Shown: piece after piece, positions 1 through 15,780 of the stretch | How the letters are laid out: each line of letters opens with the position of its first letter | Numbering within the stretch: the first letter of the stretch is position 1 | Program-made: the position numbers and the translations under genes | Assembly (NCBI RefSeq): GCF_048771995.1 | Contig: NC_133063.1 | Location: 73,550,514-73,614,513 of the forward strand | Direction: 5' to 3' | Source: Taeniopygia guttata | Lineage: Eukaryota > Chordata > Aves > Passeriformes > Estrildidae | Length of the DNA stretch: 64,000 nucleotides | Notes under the pieces: model-generated | Seen by the model: the letters and a program-made list of their open reading frames with translations, nothing else | Told to the model about the DNA's origin: nothing | The model's database searches: none

Positions 1-1218
1 AATAACCAAGCTATTACAGCTACTGGACACTAATCCTATTAGTATCTGACACATCGCAAATTCTGCAGTTGCAATTGTACTGCAGAATACTGCAGTACAA
101 AAATACTGCAGTTGCAATTTTCTTCAGTACTGAAGAAAAGCCAGCAACACCTACAGAAAAACTGCATTAGATCTTGGCAAATAATCAAAATGGAAACAAA
201 GGTGAAGAGTAAAGGCAAGTCTATTCAAAATAGTCTGACATATAATTTAAGGCCACTGCTCATCACATTGAGTAGTAATTTCCAGAAATGAGTTACAAAT
301 AAATGAGATACTATAAATGTCAATCCCACCTGCATGACAATTTTTGTCATTTTAGAATTCTATTCTTAAAACCACAGAGAAGAATTGACAACACACAGTA
401 TCTCTCTCATGCCATATGAGAAATATCCCCATATAAACAAAGCATTCAAGAATAGAGAAAAGTTCAAAGCAGTGTACTACTGAATCATTTAATGTACAGT
501 AAGCTTGGAAGCTTTACCTCTCACAGTATAAACTATGTACTGCACCAGCAAATTGAAACCATTATTTTTAAGACTGAAATTAATTTCATTTTGGAAGGTT
601 ACTAAGGTATGCACACATTTATATAGCAAAGAAGCTAAACTCTGTGTAAACTACTGCATACTGATTCTCACTTAAGAGCTGAATTGATACAGCTGTGAGA
701 TTCTCTATATCCCAAGTAGTTCATTAAGGGTATGGTCTAATTAAAGCTGATTCTTATAAACCTTTTCTGGCAAACACACTTAAGTACCCTTTTACCCATG
801 AGAGATCCTAATGGTGTGTTCTACTTTTCAATATAAATGATCACAATTGAAAGTGAATAATACCTGTCTATAATATGAAAAAGTCTTCAAAAACAGAAGG
901 GGAAAAGTTAACCTAATTCTTGATAATAATTATAATTTCCAACTTCTCTTGCATAGGAAGTACTGTATGACTTTAGTTTGTATTGTAATACAGAAACACA
1001 CACTGCTAAAGAAATTACTTTTCAAAAAACATATAGAGGACTGTAGAAAGAAAACAGAAGGACAAAAGTAATACTGTAAGTACATTTGAAGAGAAGCAAA
1101 CACAGGCAAGTTACAAAATTAAACAGTTGTTAGTTTAAAGTATTTAAGTAAAGACTTGGCATATAGTTTGCACTTGAAAATATTTCTGGCAGAACAAAGC
1201 AGAAATTCAATCACTTAC
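1..1218 (-). other. PSIP1: PSIP1 intron (partial)
   Basis: AT-rich intron sequence downstream of the last PSIP1 exon in the window. No further coding exon was found here. The only structure noticed is a cluster of short palindromes and repeats at 60-140, described separately. Confidence 0.7.
60..140. repeat. CTGCAG-rich repeat and palindrome cluster
   Basis: A 14-bp word, CTGCAGTTGCAATT, occurs at 63-76 and again at 106-119, 43 bp apart. Between them is the palindrome TACTGCAGTA (88-97). Immediately after lies a perfect 22-bp palindrome at 118-139 centred on CAGT|ACTG. No known element was recognised. Confidence 0.7.
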
Positions 1219-1335
1219 TTTTGGGACAGAACATTTTTTTCTTTTGGCTCCTGCTTTTTCTTCACTCCCCTCCGCAGGCTCCTGACTGCTTTCTTCAACA
1301 GTCTCATTGATAGGAGTGTTAATGGCTGGATGGGG
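1219..1335 (-). CDS. PSIP1: PSIP1 coding exon 4 (linker after the PWWP domain)
   Basis: This 117-bp exon adds exactly 39 codons (residues 97-135) in phase with the preceding exon. The acceptor is TTGAAG before CCC CAT and the donor is AAA|GTAAGTGA. The peptide starts PHPAINTPINE, passes through an acidic stretch (EESSQEPAEGSEEK) and ends with a basic cluster (AGAKRKKCSVPK), which could serve as part of a nuclear localisation or DNA-contact patch. The linker after the PWWP domain is poorly conserved in this family. The mammalian counterpart as I remember it (AATKQSNASSDVEVEEKE) is clearly different, while the EKAGAKRKK part recalls HDGF-like paralogues. Placement rests on frame, splice sites, position and composition more than on residue identity. 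Confidence 0.82.
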
Positions 1336-2159
1336 CTTCAATAAAAAAACATCAAAAATGAGATCTAAATCCCCTTCTCACCTGTGGTGTATTCCCCAGA
1401 TACATTACTTAAGCATCACATCAAGGAACCCCTTACTAGACGGAAAAGAATATTAAATATGTCATATTTCATTAATTTCCACCGTTTTCAATTTAATCTG
1501 CAACTTATTTATTAAACTTTTAAACTCTAATGCTATAACAACTCATTTTCACATTGCTATACTGCAATGTGAGTATTTTCTTATGCATAATATAACATAG
1601 CTTAACATATTTGAGATAAAAAATAAAAAAAAGGTTTTGTTCATATACAACTTTTGATGCTACTATAAATAAGTGCATTTTAAAATATGCTATAAATCCT
1701 TAGTGATTCAAGTACTTGTTCCTGAAAATGTAAGCAGAAAAAGGATTACAGTAAGATAATTAATGAATTGACACTTAAAACCACAGTAACGGAGGAGATA
1801 CTGCCTAAATTACACTTTTTTCTTCCATTACATTGTGTATGGCTTTCTCCTTCTCATATTCTACTTCAAATAAAGCAGGCAGAACTCCCCTGACTTTTCC
1901 CCCCACCCCCACTGGGGAAGTGGGTTTGGGTTTAAGCCCAATCTATAATGTCCTTTCTACCCTCCAATCTCCAATTCCCTTACTAGCAGTTACAAGCAAC
2001 ATCTGCAAAGTATCTATACTGCTCTTAGAACATTCCAGTTCTGGCAATGAAACAAAGTACAGCTCTCAGAAGGCCTTACTAAGACAAAAAATGCAGTGGA
2101 GATCTGCTAGCAAACAACTCATTTTGCCACTGCTTGGGTCCATCAGAGCGAATACTGGC

Positions 2160-2560
2160 ATTTACAAAGCAGAAGCAGATTGCAGCTTCTTGAGCCTAAG
2201 CTGCTGACAGCGTGAACAACGACACCCAGGCACCAGAACATCCTGCAGCTGAAGATGTGGCGCAGCAACACACCATGACCATCCATGGCAGCGCCACTGC
2301 CAGGGACGAGGTGTATCCCAGCAATGTGATGAACCTTGATGCATGTGTGTCCTGGTTTAAGGCAAAATTCCCCTCTGCCTCCTTCTCTGAACCCATTCTA
2401 AAGGTTATTATTTTTGAGCTAAACAGATGAATGGGGATACAATTCAGCATCATAAAGCCACCCCAGGACAATGTGCCATTGTCATGGCCCCCCTGCTGCA
2501 GTGAAACTGCTAAGCCAGCGCCTCAAACCAGTGCTCAGCCAAGACAGAAATGAGTGGGCA
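2160..2560. other. GC-richer segment of unknown nature
   Basis: This part of the PSIP1 intron is richer in G+C than its surroundings and has overlapping open frames on both strands (for example minus 2196-2471, 91 codons, and plus 2212-2430, 72 codons). No splice sites, known domain or recognised repeat consensus was seen. An old transposable-element or LTR fragment is the likeliest explanation, but this is a guess. Confidence 0.3.
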
Positions 2561-3292
2561 GCATGTCCCAACAGAGCTCTACCCACTAACAAAGGAAAGA
2601 AGGACCTTCACAGGATGCCACAGATTCCTAATGGTGACTATCTCACTTTCTGTAATTCTTTGCTTTTCCCTACTTTTCTATTTTCTTCCTTGCTCACTTC
2701 TTTGACAGTGAATAAAACTGAGTAACAGTTTTGATCACTATCCTTTGACCTCTTTTGTCACTTAATCTTGATCCCGGTATATTTGAATTTCTGCACTTCC
2801 ATGTTAGGGTGGTGGATGACTTAGGGGACACAACCATACTGGGACATATGTCCAGCAAAAAGACAAAAACAAGGAAAAAATTCCAAGTGAATGCCTCCAT
2901 ACTAAGAGCTGACAAGTCTGCCCCTTTAATATAATCTTGTATCCAGAGTAAAAGCTCATCTTTACCTAAACCTTCACATGATCACCCATTTCCCCCTCTG
3001 ACCATACTTGCTGCATGCCCCAACATAAAATTTCCTACTCATCTTTAATATAGCCTTTTGCAGATGTGTTCTATTAGCACCAACAAGGACCACCCACAAG
3101 TAAAAACAAAAGGCCCTGGCTAAAGTGCTTGATTTGCTTAAAGTAAAACTTGCTTTTAATAATGCCTAGCACAGAGTAGAAGGACAAGACTATCAAAAGG
3201 AAACCATTTTACAGTTGAAGGACAAATTCAAATTCAAAAAAATTCAAAATTTGCATTTATCTTTGCTTAACTTCACTTCTTCTGTAATTCAA

Positions 3293-3740
3293 ACTGATCC
3301 AACCCTCCTGGTCAAGCAGGGAAACCTACAGCTGGCTGACCAGGACCATGTCCAGATTTCTAGGTATATCCAAGAGTGGAGACTCCACAACCTCACTAAG
3401 CAATGTGTAGCAGTGCTCAGTGACCCTCACAGGAAAAAAAAAGCTCCCTTATATTCAAAGGAAACCTCCTGTGTTTGTGCCTCTGGTCCTGTCACTGGAA
3501 ACCCCTCAAAAAGGGTCTGACCCAGTGTCTTCGCACCCTTGTTTAACATATTTATTTAAATTGAGGAGATTCCATATAAGTTCACCAGGGCTGAGCAGTC
3601 TCAGCTGTCTGAGCCCGTCCTCACAACAGAAATGCTCCAGTCCATCATATTCATAGCCTTCCACAGGTCTCTGTCCAGTATGTTCCCTAGTTTGTATTGA
3701 GTAGGCCAGAACTGGATGCAGGACTCCAGCTAAAACACCC
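3293..3740 (-). mobile_element. CR1 LINE fragment
   Basis: Read on the plus strand this is the reverse complement of a CR1 3' region. Hallmarks in order are TCCAACCCTCCTGGTCAAGC, GACCATGTCCAGA, GGAGACTCCACAACCTC, GTGACCCTCACAG, CCTGTCACTGG and GCTGAGCAGTCTCAGCTGTC. It is diverged and truncated, without open reading frame content. Confidence 0.85.
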
Positions 3741-5138
3741 CTACTAAGCAAAGTTTCTTCTCCCAGAGGAACAGGATTTAAATACGACCTGTGGGAAAAA
3801 AACCTTTTTCTTTCTTTGCAGTAAAGAAATAGGAAAAAAACTGCAAAGAACAACCCAATTGCTCTAGACAGAACTTGACCAAGAAAGACAGAGTGAAAAG
3901 TGCTGCCACTGAAGTGGAAGAACCTGAATGGAACTCAAAATGTAAAAGGACTATCTTGCAGAAAAGCTGTTACACTAAGAAAACAGTCTGCACCTATCTC
4001 TCAGCAACATGTTTTGTGTCTTTTCCCAATTGGAGATGTATCTATGAATGTCTCAGATGCTACTGAAAGCACTGCTTAACTGAAGTGACTGATTTCTGCA
4101 GTGAAACAGAATAATAGACAAAATTTTTACTGTTTATTATTTATACCCAGATTAACTTAGTTAGAATAACTGGTATAGCTCATGACTGCCTCAGGCATCC
4201 ACAGAGCATCTCTTTTCAATTGCCACAATAAGGACAATGAAAAGGTTTATCTTACAGTAGCAGAAAGAATCTGTCTCTTATTACTACAGTCCTTCCCACT
4301 GTGATATGGAGATTAGTGTCTCTCCATATCCCAAAGGAGAAAGTACACAGCTGGAATATATGATGTCCTGACAACACTTCAGAAACTCCTTAAGTCTTTA
4401 TCTATATTCTCCTTCAAACTAGAAACACAGTAACATGGGTATCTTATGAAGCAGGAATTAATTGGTGCTGAAACGGCAACCTGGCATGTTGTGCAAAAAC
4501 AGCAAACAAAAGCAGAAAGCAGCAATTCTTTTTGTTATTATTGCAGCATTGCCTAGAAGACCCAATGGAGACAAGGTCAGTACATATTCAGTGTACATAG
4601 CAAAAAAACTAAAAGCTTATAGAATGTCCAGAGCAAGCAAAGACAAAACGAGCATGAGAATTTGTCTCATATTAAATTTGGGTCCTTTTATGGGTAGCAT
4701 TGCATAGCCCTGGTTTAAGCTTGGAAATCTTACAAACGGGCAAGAAATTAGGAACTACTGATGGATAAAAATTGAATTGTGGCAGGGGCTAAAAGGCAAA
4801 CATCACATTGCTTCCAACTGCTAGAATTAAAATACTGCACACTAGGAGAACATGTACTGAAATCTTACAAGGATACTTGTGAACACAGGTATTTGGTTTT
4901 AGAATACACAGGGCAGAGTGACTGAGACCCCAAAAAACCCACTACTTTTCAAGCACAGTCACACAATAATAAAGGTATTTCAGGAATATATCTCCAGTTA
5001 AACAACCCCCATCTCTTCTTATGCTATTGATACTAGACACTGAGAACAAACAGTATTTAAAATATATTAAATTTTGTCTTACCTGCAGTTACACAACAGC
5101 AATAAATCATTACTCTATTACTCTCAGGAATACATTTA

Positions 5139-8875
<3,737 letters not shown>

Positions 8876-8952
8876 GTCTCATGGGTGCCAAAGAAGAAAA
8901 TAGGCATTTTATTCATAGGTGGTTTTACTGCTCCATCAGGAACTTCATCCAC
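8876..8952 (-). CDS. PSIP1: PSIP1 coding exon 2 (PWWP domain core)
   Basis: This 77-bp exon encodes residues 25-49 plus two bases of Thr50: VDEVPDGAVKPPMNKMPIFF followed by FGTHE. It follows the PHWPAR motif directly, as in all LEDGF/HDGF-family PWWP domains. Phe44 of the methyl-lysine aromatic cage (Met15, Trp21, Phe44 in human LEDGF) is present. Two Met residues (37 and 40) replace Thr and Leu of the human sequence, an ordinary conservative difference. The acceptor is TTCTTAG|GTGGAT and the donor is GAGAC|GTAAG, in phase 2. Confidence 0.97.
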
Positions 8953-9936
<984 letters not shown>

Positions 9937-10431
9937 TCACCGACGTAACGCCCCGCTGCCGCCTGGCGAGCCGGGCTCGGAGAAGGAAAGGCTCTGCACC
10001 TCCAGCAATCACCGAGGCACTGCCAGCCACACGAGGTGCCACTCGCTGCCGGGATAAACACACTGGGCGGGAGAGAGCAGAGAAGGGCAACACAAGAAGG
10101 CACGTCAGCAAGGGCGGGCGGCCCCCGGCTGGGGCGCGCTGTGCCGTGCCCGCCCTCCACCCCTGCAAAAAGACCCCCTGAGCACTGCAGCGTCAGCGCC
10201 CGCCCGCGGGCACGGCCAGGCCGCCTGGCCAGGACAGCCGCCCGCCACCTTGTCCCGATCTCCCCCGGCCCCAGCGGCCGCTCGCCCCCTCACGCACGCG
10301 GGCACGATGGCGCGAGAGCGCTGCGGGGGGCAGCGGGGGGAGGGAGGGGGCGCGCGGAGCAGTAACTCCGCCCGCCCTCCTCTCCCCTATCCATCCTTTT
10401 TTTTCTCTCTCCCGCTACCGCCTGAGCCCCC

Positions 10432-10480
10432 CTTTCTCTTTCTCTCTCTCCCTCGCTCTCTCTCTCTCTTTCGCTCTCCC
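10432..10480. repeat. CT/GA microsatellite in PSIP1 promoter region
   Basis: An interrupted (CT)n tract, purely pyrimidine apart from two CpG-type interruptions. On the PSIP1 sense strand it reads GA-rich, a type able to bind GAGA-like factors or form triplex DNA. Confidence 0.85.
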
Positions 10481-11320
10481 AACCCGCCCGCCGTCCGCTT
10501 CACCAGCGGCGGTGCAGCTCGCCGCTACCAACCGTGCTGGCGTCCGGCCCGCCGCCCGCCGCGGGAAACACGGCCGCGCCGCCTCCTCCCGCCAGCGGGC
10601 CCGTACCATCGCGCACGCCGCGCCGTGGTGGCGGGGGAGCTCCGGAGCGCCGCCGAGGACTTGGCGAGCGCCCCGTCGTAAGACAGGCGGCTCGGCTCCC
10701 GCCTCCACGCCTGGAGGAATGCGGGCAGCCACGGGAGGAAAGAGCCCGCCGGACCCGAGGCAGGGTTGGAGAAACCAATGGGAAAAGTCTCGTTCGCTCC
10801 CTCTCCCCGCAGTCGGAAAAGTGGTTCGTTCCTCCTCCGGTCGGGGCGGAGCGGCCGCGGACGAGGAGGAAGAAAAGATGAGGAAGAGGAGGAGGAGCTC
10901 CCGCAGCGGCGCGGCTGTGGGACCGCCCTCGGCCGCGGTGCGAGCCGAGCTGAGGATCGCCACGCACACGCGGGAATGGGCTTTGCTCAGCCACTGACAG
11001 GTTGGCGCGGTTAATGAGCGCCAGTCTCCTTCCCAAAGTGGGCGAGTGCGATGTCCCCGCGGGACCCTTTGTGTGTCTCATGCCCCACGAGCTCCGTTAG
11101 AGAGCCGTTCCCTTGCCGGACTTTTCATCCCTTATTGCTGCCGGCCCAAAAGCTGCCCATGTTACCCGGGTACTCACCAGCCCCTTGCTTGATGTGTTGA
11201 CTTCCCCCAGCATACAACAACTCGGAGTGTTTTATTTTCTTAAGTCTGTAACAAAGGCCTTACTTGCTACTTAGTCACCATTAACTCCTGGGTTTGGTGG
11301 AGGTGTTTTTTGGATTTTTT

Positions 11321-11367
11321 GTTTGTTTGTTTGTATTTGTTTTTGTTTTTGTTTTTTTTTTTTTTGG
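11321..11367. repeat. TTTG / TTTTTG simple repeat with poly-T
   Basis: Tandem GTTTGTTTG units pass into TTTTTG units and then a T run of about 15 bases. Confidence 0.85.
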
Positions 11368-12284
11368 TTGGTTGACTGGTTTTGTTTTCTAACTAGGACT
11401 GATACTAATTCAGACTATATTACTTCCCTTGCCTTCTCCATATCTATTCTCTCCTGGCTTGTTTACCAGTCGGCATTAAGCTTCCTCCTCACCTAGTATT
11501 TCAAGCCACTATGCCATCCTCTCCTGTTTCTGTCAGCTGACCTCCTTAGTAAGTACATCAGCCACTGCCAGCCTCCCCACAAATACTTTTCTCCAAAGTG
11601 AAGATCTCAAAATCAAATAAATCCACTACCTTCTTTCTTACAGCCTGCTTATCCTGTTGTGTCTACTTCTAGCTCTGCATCAAAAATTAACTTGCCTGTC
11701 ATCTCTCTCTGGGTTTAGTCCTGTGTGATGGCCCCACATAGCACCTCCTGCAAGTCATAGTATGGCACAAAAATTTACTCTATACACTGTTTCACAGGGG
11801 AAGACCTAGTCGTTTTGTGCTCAATTTTTCATCTTTGGTGTGTGGCCTGATGCACAAGTTTTACAGGTCAGTTTTCTGCCAGTTCCCCTCTGTGCTACTT
11901 CAACATAAAGGTAAGTCCTTGTGAGAAGGAAGAATCATCTTATCCCTTTCAGTTTTGATACTGAAACTCAAGTCAGGTCTAAAACACCCACTGCAGTTGC
12001 CACAGAGCAAGTTGTGATTTGTTCTAGGCTCTCTCCTCCTTAAATGCAAAATGTGGTTTTATAAACTTTAACTGTAAAATTTTACCCCGTCTGTGTTAAG
12101 CAAGAAAAAACTGCATTTTTCTGATGGTTTAAACAAGTCAGATCTGTTTGCTTTTCTTGGAGGAAGAAAAGCTCATATCCTCAACATCAACTTTCTCATG
12201 AAAAAAATATAAAATTGTCAATATATTAAGAGAGATAAAAAACTTTCTTCCTATGTAAAAATGAATGATCACTTGGGGTAAAAG

Positions 12285-12425
12285 TCCATATCCCTAGTGG
12301 TATTTAAAAGACATACAGATGCAGCACTTAGGGATATGGTTCAGTGGTGGCCGTGGCAGTGCTGGGCTAATGGTAGGACTTGATGATCTTAGATGTCTTT
12401 TCCAACTGAAATAATTCTACAGATG
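12285..12425 (+). mobile_element. CR1 LINE 3' end
   Basis: A short 3'-terminal CR1 copy. Its CR1 words include GCACTTAGGGATATGGTTCA, GTGGTGGCCGTGGCAGTGCT, GGACTTGATGATCTTAGA and CTTTTCCAACTGAAATAATT, ending near TTCTACAG, a decayed TTCTATGA tail. Confidence 0.85.
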
Positions 12426-13404
12426 GTTCTATATATGGTATGTATTTTTCAGTCTGGGAGGAAGGAGAGGTGTTTGTTTAACTACATGTGTGCAGCAACA
12501 TTTTGGGCAGATAAGCTAGTATTACTGGTTCAGAATTTTTCAAGTTTTTATACTGCCATAACCTATCACAACATTCAAATATGATGCTAGGTCTCTCCTT
12601 TCATATTATCACATAATTTATGTTTTTTCATTAGCTGAGGCCATTTTTCATATTAATTTTTGACTACTCATCAGACAACAGCAGAGAGGACATCCTCTTC
12701 ACTCTGTATTTTTGATCAAAAAAACCCCAATCACACTGTTATTAACAGAACTGCAACATAATGAAATCTATTTTTGTGAACCTGGGCAAAGAACTTATTT
12801 AATCTGGCACTAGGCATTTAGAGTAATTGCATGATGGAGAAGCAGAAAAATCATCAGTAAAAGCCAATTACATAAATCAAGTCAGAAACTAGCAATTAAG
12901 TTTTAAGTCTTTTTCTCTAGGGGTGAAAATATTACAGAGGTTTTTTTTCTTTTTATTAAAACTTGAGTTGGTACCTTGAAGGATATACCACTTACATGTT
13001 ACTGCTATTGTCCGCTTTTCTAAGCTATGGTGGGGTGGATTTTATTCTCTCACTCGCTTATGCTGCTCTTGTTTGACATCATATATATTTACATCTGGGT
13101 CTTGAAATTGTTTCAAAGAAACCTTTCCCTTTGTGCACTGAGGCGCCCGGAAGGGAAATGGTAACGTTGTTACGGCGTGATTTCTGTCCTAGGGTCTCTC
13201 AAAGTCATTTACCTCTTTGTTTCTCTTGATAATACGAGTAAAGGATGTGCTGCCCCGAAACTGAGGCCATGCACACCTCCATCTGGCTCTCACGTCAGGC
13301 GGTGATTTTAATTTCCTACATGCACATTACATTTTCGGGACCCAGAGCGGCCAGGACGCGGCCGGCCCGCCGCCGATGACGTTCCCGCCGCGGCCGGAAG
13401 TTGC

Positions 13405-13675
13405 CGTTGTGAGGGCGCGGCGCGGCGGCCGCGTCCCTGCCTGCGGCGCCTGGAAACGGCGCGGTGCTTCCCGGCGCTTCCCGGCGCCTCACGGTGCTTC
13501 CCTGCGCTTCCCTGCGCCTCCCGGTGCTTCCCGGCGCCTCCCGGTGCGTCCCGGCGCTTCCCTGCGCTTCCCGGCGCTTCCCGGCGGCCGCGCTCGCCCC
13601 GGCAGCCCGGAGCGGCCCCGGGGCGCTGCTGCTGGAGCTCTGTTGTGACCTTGTTCCCTCAGCCCTTCCTGCCAG
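13405..13675 (+). other. CCDC171: Probable non-coding first exon of CCDC171
   Basis: Its 3' end is inferred from the donor CTGCCAG|GTAAAG after 13675; its 5' end is only a guess from the promoter motifs. It would splice to the acceptor at 16697. An ATG at 13376 opens a different frame that stops at 13648. The frame that joins the CCDC171 start codon is open from at least 13464 but holds no ATG, so the exon is best read as 5' UTR. Confidence 0.5.
13461..13590. repeat. 10-bp GC-rich minisatellite
   Basis: Twelve consecutive 10-bp units and a partial thirteenth, all in register, with consensus CCGGCGCTTC. Variants include CCTGCGCTTC, CCGGTGCTTC and CCGGCGCCTC. The array sits in the probable first exon of CCDC171. 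Confidence 0.95.
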
Positions 13676-13907
13676 GTAAAGCGCCAAAGCTGCCGGTACG
13701 GCGTGCGCTCAGCCAGCGCCGCTCCGGGGCCACGGTGCGAAGGGATGCTTCTACTTTGGTTTTTAGCTGGTTTAAATTTTTTCAGCCTGCATTAGCGAAA
13801 TGCTAGTGGTTCGTTCAGCCGAAGCTGGTGAGCTTTTGTAGTTGCAGCACAGATGTGGTAGTTCCGCCTGGCCTCGTGTGTTTCAAATTAGTACATCCTG
13901 GTTAGAT

Positions 13908-14130
13908 TCAGTTCGCTGGAAGGGACCTTAGAGATGCTCCATTTCCATTCCTTTGCCGTGGGTAGGAATACCTCCCACTAAACCAGGTTGATCAAAGCCA
14001 CATCCAGACTGGTCTTGGAACACTTCCAGGGATGAACATCCACAGCTTCTCTGGGCAGCCTGTTTCAGTACCTCAACACCCTCACAATAAAAAAGTTCTT
14101 CTCCACATTCAGTTTAAATCAATGGCCTTC
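13908..14130 (-). mobile_element. CR1 LINE 3' fragment
   Basis: Reverse complement of a CR1 3' end. Words visible on the plus strand are GGAAGGGACCTTAGAGATGC, CTCCCACTAAACCAGGTTG, CACAGCTTCTCTGGGCAGCC and CCTCACAATAAAAAAGTTCT. It lies just 3' of the CCDC171 CpG island. Confidence 0.9.
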
Positions 14131-14573
14131 ATAAAGCTAGTTAAGCATATTCAGAAGTTCGTGAGGAGACTATGACACAAGTTTTGTAGGTAACATCCAT
14201 CAAATATATTACCTCCTCAAGCAAAAACTTTCTAACTTGTGTTTGATTATGGTGCTCTGACAAGCCACTCCATGCCCCTTGAATTTTTTTTTTTGCCTGA
14301 TTGAAGTAGCATGCTCTTGGAGTGTGTCCATTTGTGTGCTAGTAAACTATGGATGTGCATCTTAGCAGAGAGATGTTGTATATTCAAGATCATTAACATT
14401 CCCAGAAAGCAGTCATTAGATATTCCCCGTTTCCCTCCCTGTCAAAGTAATGAAAAGACTTAAAAGTAATTTCAGAAGGATCTAAAACTTCAAGGTGGTA
14501 TGGATGTATCAGAGGAGATTTTGCTTATGCTTTGAGACAGATTTTTTTTCTGCTGCATCTATTTAGTTGCACC

Positions 14574-14597
14574 TTTTTTTTTTTTTTTTTTTTTTTT
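14574..14597. repeat. Poly-T run (24 T)
   Basis: An uninterrupted homopolymer; similar runs occur at 20041-20060 (20 T) and, interrupted, near 61587-61615. Confidence 0.95.
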
Positions 14598-15344
14598 ACT
14601 GTTCAGGTTTTGGTATAAAGCCAAATATATATTTCTGGCAATAAATATTAAGAAAAGAGTGGTCTAAAATACTAATTTCTTAGTGTTCAGAGCTATGTCT
14701 GAATGGGAAAATTTGGCACAATTGATAGAGGTATAGTTTCCAATACCAGGATACCTCATTTTCATTTTTATCGAAGCGATTCGTCTTTGTTAAGTACAGT
14801 ACTACAAGTACTTTTTCAAGATTTTCTTCTCTTACATAAAGTGTGCAAGTCACTAATAATTTAATGGAACTTAACATATGCCTAGAAATTATTCTACAGA
14901 CTATACTTTGAAAATGAGATTTTCAACTGCTTTCTCATTTGAGATGGAAAAAAAGCTATGCTGTTTTCTGTAGGAGTGTGAGTGTCTGTTGCATGGCAAT
15001 TATTGTGTTTTGAATTTTCTGAACACATGCACCAAGGTGAATTCTGATGAGTAGATGTTAAAGATCACAAAGGATACACCTAGTTATTCTATATGAATAT
15101 ACTACTTTTCTGTAAAAAGAAAACAAAGAAAAAATCCCAAACCAAAAACTCAGAGTTGTTAAAAATAAGTTTATTTTTGCTGCATTTTCTGTTAAAATTA
15201 TAGATTGAAGCAGAAATGCATTTTTTTCTTTCCCATATCACTCATCCAGCAACTGGAATGAATAAAGCCAGTTTATATTAATATATTACACCTACTGCTG
15301 CCACTGGACACCACAATATTAAATATACATTGAAGTATTGGAGA

Positions 15345-15780
15345 GTACTGAAAGGAGGTATGCAAGGTTGGTGAAAATGTTATGAGGGATGCCTGAGGTC
15401 ACTTGGTCTGTTCAGTCTGCAGGACGCTGAGGAGAGATGTCATCGCAGTTACAACTTCCTCTCAAGGGGAAGTGAAGGGACAGGCACTGATCCTTAATCT
15501 CTAGTGACCGGACGGAGGGAATGACCTGAAAGTGAGTTAGGGGGGGTTTAGGCTGGATATTCAGAGAAGGTCCTTCACCCTTAAGTGAAGGTGGTTAGAC
15601 CCTGGAACAGACTCCCAGGGAAGAGGTTGCAGCACCAGACTAAGAGAGTTCAAGAAGCATTGGGACAATGTGCTCAGGCACATGGTGTGACTTTTGGGGT
15701 GTCCTGTGCTGGGCCAGGAGTTGGGACTTGATAGTTCTAATGGATGCCTTCCAACTCAGCTTATTCTATGATTCTGTGGG
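15345..15780 (+). mobile_element. CR1 LINE 3' region
   Basis: Forward CR1 copy. Its features are CAGGACGCTGAGGAGAGATG, GGCTGGATATTCAGAGAAGG, CTGTGCTGGGCCAGGAGTTG and GATGCCTTCCAACTCAGC, with a terminal TTCTATGATTCTGTG tail at about 15763-15777. It belongs to the subfamily with the GGGCCAGGAGTTGGACTTGAT ending. Confidence 0.9.

Larger units (their letters stand above)
11111..13315. other. Spacer between the two CpG islands
   Basis: AT-rich intergenic or promoter-proximal sequence between PSIP1 and CCDC171. It contains a TTTG/TTTTTG simple repeat and one CR1 3' end. No exon was recognised. Confidence 0.7.
13316..13760. promoter_or_regulatory. CCDC171: CpG island and probable promoter of CCDC171
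   Basis: A compact, very GC-rich island directly upstream of the CCDC171 coding exons. It begins with a cluster of sites: CRE half-site TGACGT (13377-13382), an E2F-like TTCCCGC (13382-13388) and an ETS-type CCGGAAGT (13394-13401), all within 25 bp. A 10-bp minisatellite follows, then a good splice donor (CCAG|GTAAAG after 13675). This arrangement suggests a TATA-less housekeeping promoter with the start just downstream of 13400. A second CCGGAAG lies just outside the island, near 13147. Confidence 0.75.

Noticed and set aside
9941..9948. CRE-like CGACGTAA just upstream of the PSIP1 ATG
   Set aside because: It is about 10 bp from the start codon and so probably lies in the 5' UTR; an imperfect match.
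10036..11081. Several overlapping Arg/Pro/Ala-rich open frames on both strands
   Set aside because: They arise from the high G+C of the PSIP1 CpG island, overlap each other on opposite strands and show no domain or splice pattern.
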